7,918 nt of DNA from Acidobacteriota bacterium (GTDB lineage: Bacteria; Acidobacteriota; Terriglobia; Terriglobales; Acidobacteriaceae), in NCBI GenBank assembly GCA_021793595.1, contig JAJYSL010000198.1, positions 1-7,918 on the forward strand, written 5' to 3'. Every line of letters starts with the position of its first letter. Within the stretch, counting starts at the first letter, position 1. Shown here piece after piece: positions 5,505 through 7,918 of the stretch. The notes under the pieces were generated by a model, which was not told the origin of the DNA, did not search any database, and was given only the letters and a program-made list of their open reading frames with translations. The translations under genes were made by a program, and so were the position numbers.

Positions 5505-6278
5505 CGGAAATTATCGCGTGTGCTTTGTCTGTTGCTGCTGCCGGCAGCGTGGAATGGAGCGGCGGCGCAGCCAGGCGCGGTGTGGGCGTTGCCGAATGCT
5601 CCCACGCCGGCGGCGGGGGTGGCGTGCCCCGCACCTGCAATGCAGGCAGCTGCATCGGGTGTCGGGGGTAAAAAGTATGCGCCTCTCTATGCTCGTACGA
5701 TTTTTCCCGGGCAGATTGCGCAGCACCTGACGGTGGGGGACAAGTTCATCTACTCCTTTCGTCAGATGGTAGAGCCGGTCAACCTGCTTCCGGCAGCCTT
5801 TTCCGCGGGAGAGAGTCAGTGGCGGAATACCGATCCGAAATATGGGACGGGTTCGGGTGCGTTTGGCCAACGGCTGGGAGCCGCGTTGATCCGGGAAGAC
5901 AGCGACCGGTTGTTCACCAACGCGTTGCTGCCGTCGTTGCTGCATGAAGACCCGCGCTACTATCGGCTGGGCGAAGGAGGCACGATGAGACGTACGGGTT
6001 ACGCGCTGGAGCAAGTGTTTGTGGGACGCACGGACACCGGGAAAAGTCTTCCAAACTACGCGGGATTCATTGGGCGCGCCATGGCTGCGGGATTGACCCT
6101 GGCTTATTACCCCGACACCAGCCAGGGCGGGGGAGTTGTGTTGCGAGGGTTTGGCGCTTCTCTAGGCGGCCTGGCTGCGTTCAATCTGATGCGGGAATTT
6201 GTGCCGAAGGATGTGTTCAGCTACCTGACTATCTTTGGGCATACTTCGAAGGTGAAGTCAGCTCAGCAAGACGATTGA
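5502..6278 (+). CDS. Secreted protein of an acidobacterial family of unknown function (LPNAP motif, HEDPRYY)
   Basis: The TTG start is supported by GAGGAG 5 bases upstream. The 258-residue product has a signal peptide (MRKLSRVLCLLLL, likely cleavage after GAAA at about 22) and then LPNAPTP at 30-36. Residues 110-235 align by eye with the C-terminal half of the next gene product: YGTGSGAFGQRLGAAL, HEDPRYY (148-154), a YALEQ block, a GRTDTGKS-like loop, PNYA (184-187) and YYPDTS. I recognise the architecture as a secreted family frequent in Acidobacteriota but know no function. The glycine- and alanine-rich segments near the C-terminus (AGFIGRAMAAGLTLAYY, GFGASLGGLAAFNLM) could be membrane-associated helices, so an outer-membrane or periplasmic location is plausible. 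No catalytic motif is evident. Unlike its neighbour, it has no carboxypeptidase-regulatory-like domain. Confidence 0.8.
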   Translation: MRKLSRVLCLLLLPAAWNGAAAQPGAVWALPNAPTPAAGVACPAPAMQAAASGVGGKKYAPLYARTIFPGQIAQHLTVGDKFIYSFRQMVEPVNLLPAAFSAGESQWRNTDPKYGTGSGAFGQRLGAALIREDSDRLFTNALLPSLLHEDPRYYRLGEGGTMRRTGYALEQVFVGRTDTGKSLPNYAGFIGRAMAAGLTLAYYPDTSQGGGVVLRGFGASLGGLAAFNLMREFVPKDVFSYLTIFGHTSKVKSAQQDD

Positions 6279-6421
6279 AACGGACATTTGGGAGCGCGGC
6301 AGTTTGGAGCGACGCGTGCGATAGGGCGACGGTCACGCGCCGCCGGGCGTGCATCGATGTATATCTTTGATCACTAACGGCGTCGTGGCGTAGTCTAACG
6401 CTTAAACCATTAAGACTTTCT
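6279..6421. other. Spacer between the two paralogs with competing short hairpins
   Basis: CACGC at 6334-6338 can pair with GCGTG either upstream (6314-6318) or downstream (6347-6351), so two alternative stems are possible. A small stem CTTAA/TTAAG lies just before the ribosome binding site of the next gene. No T tract follows the stems, so a terminator is not convincing. The spacer does not show whether the two genes are co-transcribed. Confidence 0.3.
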
Positions 6422-6434
6422 AGGAGTGACTTTG
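6422..6434 (+). promoter_or_regulatory. Shine-Dalgarno AGGAG favouring the TTG start at 6432 over GTG at 6426
   Basis: AGGAG occupies 6422-6426. The GTG at 6426-6428 overlaps it and could not be used with this site. The TTG at 6432 lies 5 bases beyond it, exactly as in the upstream paralog, and gives MRRLISAW, parallel to MRKLSRVL. Confidence 0.65.
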
Positions 6435-7517
6435 CGACGCCTGATTTCGGCCTGGTGTTTGTTCATGATGGTGTCTGCGGCAAATTCGATGTTTGGACGG
6501 GCGGCATCGCCCGCCGAGTTGCCGGACGCTCCTAGGCCGCAAAATGCGCAGGCGAGTGCGCATCCGAGCGTCGGATCCTCCAGCCTGGTGGGCACGGTAG
6601 AGGATATGCACGGCAGGCCGATTGCGGGTGTGGTGGTGAATGCGGTGAAAGCCAACGAGACGCCGGGTAAAACGGCGACGGTGGATGAGAAGGGCGCGTT
6701 TACGATTTCCGGACTTACGCCGGGTACGTATGTCGTGTCGATTACGCTGCCGGGACGGGCTCCACAGGTGGCGACCCAGGTGAATTTGGGAGCGCGCGAA
6801 GAGCAGGAACTGCCGATAGTGACGCAAAGGAATCCGCACACCACGACAACGGTGCAGGTGAGTGCCGACCTAACCCAGGTGGCGACGGCCCAGGTGCATT
6901 TGCAGGAGAAGCAGCGGATTCTGGGCGTGGTCCCGAATTTTTATACCAGTTACCTGTGGGATTCCGCAGCGATGACGCCGAAGCTGAAGTTCCAACTGGC
7001 GCTGCGAGCGGAAATCGATCCAATTGAATTTGTGGTGAATGCGGGCGTGGCCGGAGCGGAGCAGTATAACGATACTTTTCCGGGATATGGTGGCGGCTGG
7101 CAAGGGTACGGGAAGCGATTTGGATCGGCGTATGCGGATTCCGCGGTCGGCGCGATGCTGGGGCGGGCGCTGTTTCCAATCTGGTTCCATCAAGATCCGC
7201 GCTATTTTTACCGCGGCACTGGCAGTGTTCGTTCGCGCGTGATGTACGCATTGTCGCAGACAGTGGTGACGCGCGGTGACAATGGCGAGTCGCAACCGAA
7301 CTACTCCCTGCTACTGGGGAACTTTGCGACGGCTGGGATTTCGAATATATATCGTGCTCCCAGCGATCGCACCTTCAACCTGACGATGCGGGATGCGCTG
7401 GTTGTGACGGCAGGCGACGCGGTGGGAAACGTGTTGCGAGAATTTATTTCGCGTCCGTTCACGTCGAACGTGCCGAAGTTTGCCAATGGCAAGGAAGACA
7501 GCAAAGACTCGAAGTGA
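6432..7517 (+). CDS. Secreted protein with carboxypeptidase-regulatory-like domain and HQDPRYF family domain
   Basis: Started at the TTG placed by AGGAG, the product is 361 residues. A signal peptide (MRRLISAWCLFMMVSAANS) is followed by LPDAPRP at 30-36, the same position as LPNAPTP in the preceding paralog. Residues about 51-130 form a carboxypeptidase-regulatory-like or prealbumin-like beta-sandwich (LVGTVEDMHGRPIAGVVV, GAFTISGLTPGTYVVSITLPG), commonly a binding or spacer module on surface proteins. The remaining residues carry the family domain: GVVPNFYTSY, YGGGWQGYGKRFGSAY, HQDPRYF (253-259), YALSQTVVTRGDNGES, PNYS and NVLREF. Together this suggests a secreted or outer-membrane-associated protein, but no enzymatic motif is visible and the function is unknown. 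The tail after residue 340 is charged (KEDSKDSK). It is the second of three consecutive secreted-protein genes on this strand. Confidence 0.85.
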   Translation: MRRLISAWCLFMMVSAANSMFGRAASPAELPDAPRPQNAQASAHPSVGSSSLVGTVEDMHGRPIAGVVVNAVKANETPGKTATVDEKGAFTISGLTPGTYVVSITLPGRAPQVATQVNLGAREEQELPIVTQRNPHTTTTVQVSADLTQVATAQVHLQEKQRILGVVPNFYTSYLWDSAAMTPKLKFQLALRAEIDPIEFVVNAGVAGAEQYNDTFPGYGGGWQGYGKRFGSAYADSAVGAMLGRALFPIWFHQDPRYFYRGTGSVRSRVMYALSQTVVTRGDNGESQPNYSLLLGNFATAGISNIYRAPSDRTFNLTMRDALVVTAGDAVGNVLREFISRPFTSNVPKFANGKEDSKDSK

Positions 7518-7685
7518 TCACGGCACCTGCGCAGCAAGGCAACTTTTCCTCTCCTGAAATGGTCTATCGTAAAGACACACAATACTCTGACGTTCAGATG
7601 TATTTGGTTGTCGAGACCGGGGTGGTCCGAACCGCTCTGGCCTCCGCTCAATTCGCTGCAAGTCGATTCCACCGCGGACAAAGGA
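7518..7685. other. Spacer before the third secreted-protein gene
   Basis: These 168 bases hold no recognisable terminator or promoter by eye. AAGGA at 7681-7685 abuts the ATG at 7686 with no spacing, which is a poor ribosome-binding arrangement. Confidence 0.3.
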
Positions 7686-7918
7686 ATGTCAGGGAGAGAA
7701 CTGGCGGCTCATGTTGTAGTTGTGCTGGCGTTGCTGATGCCGCTGGGACTGCTGGCGCAGATGCCGGATGCTCCGATGCCGGCAGACAGTGTGCAAGGGG
7801 CACGAGATTCCCGAAGCGACCGGACTGCAATCCAGAACAGTTTGGAACGTGAATGGACGGCACGCGCCGCAGCCACGACGGCGAAATTCACCACTTTTGA
7901 GGGGGGGGGGCAGCAGGT
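7686..7918 (+). CDS. Partial secreted protein with MPDAP motif (runs off the window end)
   Basis: From ATG 7686-7688 a frame stays open to the window end (77 codons). It starts MSGRELAAH, continues with a hydrophobic run (VVVVLALLMPLGLLAQ) that looks like a signal peptide, then MPDAPMP at 26-32, matching the post-signal LP(D/N)AP motif of the two upstream genes. The rest seen is polar (RDSRSDRTAIQ, LEREWTARAAATTAKF). Near the end a run of ten G at 7901-7910 encodes Gly residues in this frame, so one base too many or too few would change what follows. Membership in the same family as the upstream paralogs cannot be confirmed because the diagnostic domain would be beyond the window. A later start, such as GTG at 7722, is possible because AAGGA abuts the ATG, but it would shorten the signal peptide. 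Confidence 0.6.
   Translation, partial: MSGRELAAHVVVVLALLMPLGLLAQMPDAPMPADSVQGARDSRSDRTAIQNSLEREWTARAAATTAKFTTFEGGGQQ
7901..7910 (+). repeat. G10 homopolymer inside an open reading frame
   Basis: Ten consecutive G bases follow TTTTGA at 7899-7900 and are read as the end of a GAG codon followed by three Gly codons. Such tracts are prone to slippage in replication and to miscounting in sequencing. Confidence 0.8.

Noticed and set aside
1..7918. CRISPR arrays, tRNAs, rRNAs, defence or biosynthetic gene clusters
   Set aside because: No regularly spaced direct repeats, no tRNA cloverleaf or rRNA sequence recognised, and no nuclease, methylase or synthase genes found.

Overview
The window looks like a piece of an Acidobacteriota chromosome (class Terriglobia type). 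I infer this from three things. Secreted proteins carry an LP(D/N)AP motif just after the signal peptide. One protein has a carboxypeptidase-regulatory-like domain of the kind common in that phylum. The DNA has moderately high GC, with several TTG/GTG starts. No rRNA or marker gene is present, so the placement is by recognition only.

Layout. Positions 1-128 hold the end of an insertion sequence: the first 18 codons of an IS5/IS1182-type transposase on the minus strand, plus its terminal region. Two small palindromic hairpins with a shared CTTTCAG core (140-185) lie between the IS end and the next gene. On the minus strand come a lipoprotein with an FN3-like domain and a DUF4185-like beta-propeller (190-1724, with an apparent one-base frameshift), a BepA-like M48 metallopeptidase with an unusual C-terminal domain (2073-3530), and an RlpA-like lipoprotein with DPBB and SPOR domains (4577-5290). 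Divergent from rlpA, on the plus strand, are two related secreted proteins (5502-6278 and 6432-7517) and the start of a third secreted protein (7686 to the window end).

Non-coding parts. A stretch of about 1 kb (3531-4576) has no convincing gene. It carries a candidate promoter and a plus-strand RNA structure that ends in a 13-bp stem with a GCAA tetraloop. An approximately 50-bp sequence is repeated upstream of both the M48 peptidase and the FN3 lipoprotein, which may mean shared regulation or common descent of a short DNA element. Paired hairpins also lie between these two genes (1976-2034).

How the genes may fit together. Every complete gene encodes an exported protein. M48/BepA-like peptidases act in outer-membrane protein quality control, RlpA-like proteins act at septal peptidoglycan, and the plus-strand paralogs look like secreted or outer-membrane-associated proteins of unknown function. 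The region is best read as a loose cell-envelope neighbourhood, not as one operon or one defence or metabolic system. I found no CRISPR array, tRNA, rRNA, toxin-antitoxin pair or biosynthetic cluster. The most unusual items are the repeated upstream element, the structured RNA candidate, the paralogous secreted proteins with their shared N-terminal motif, and a G10 tract inside the last gene.
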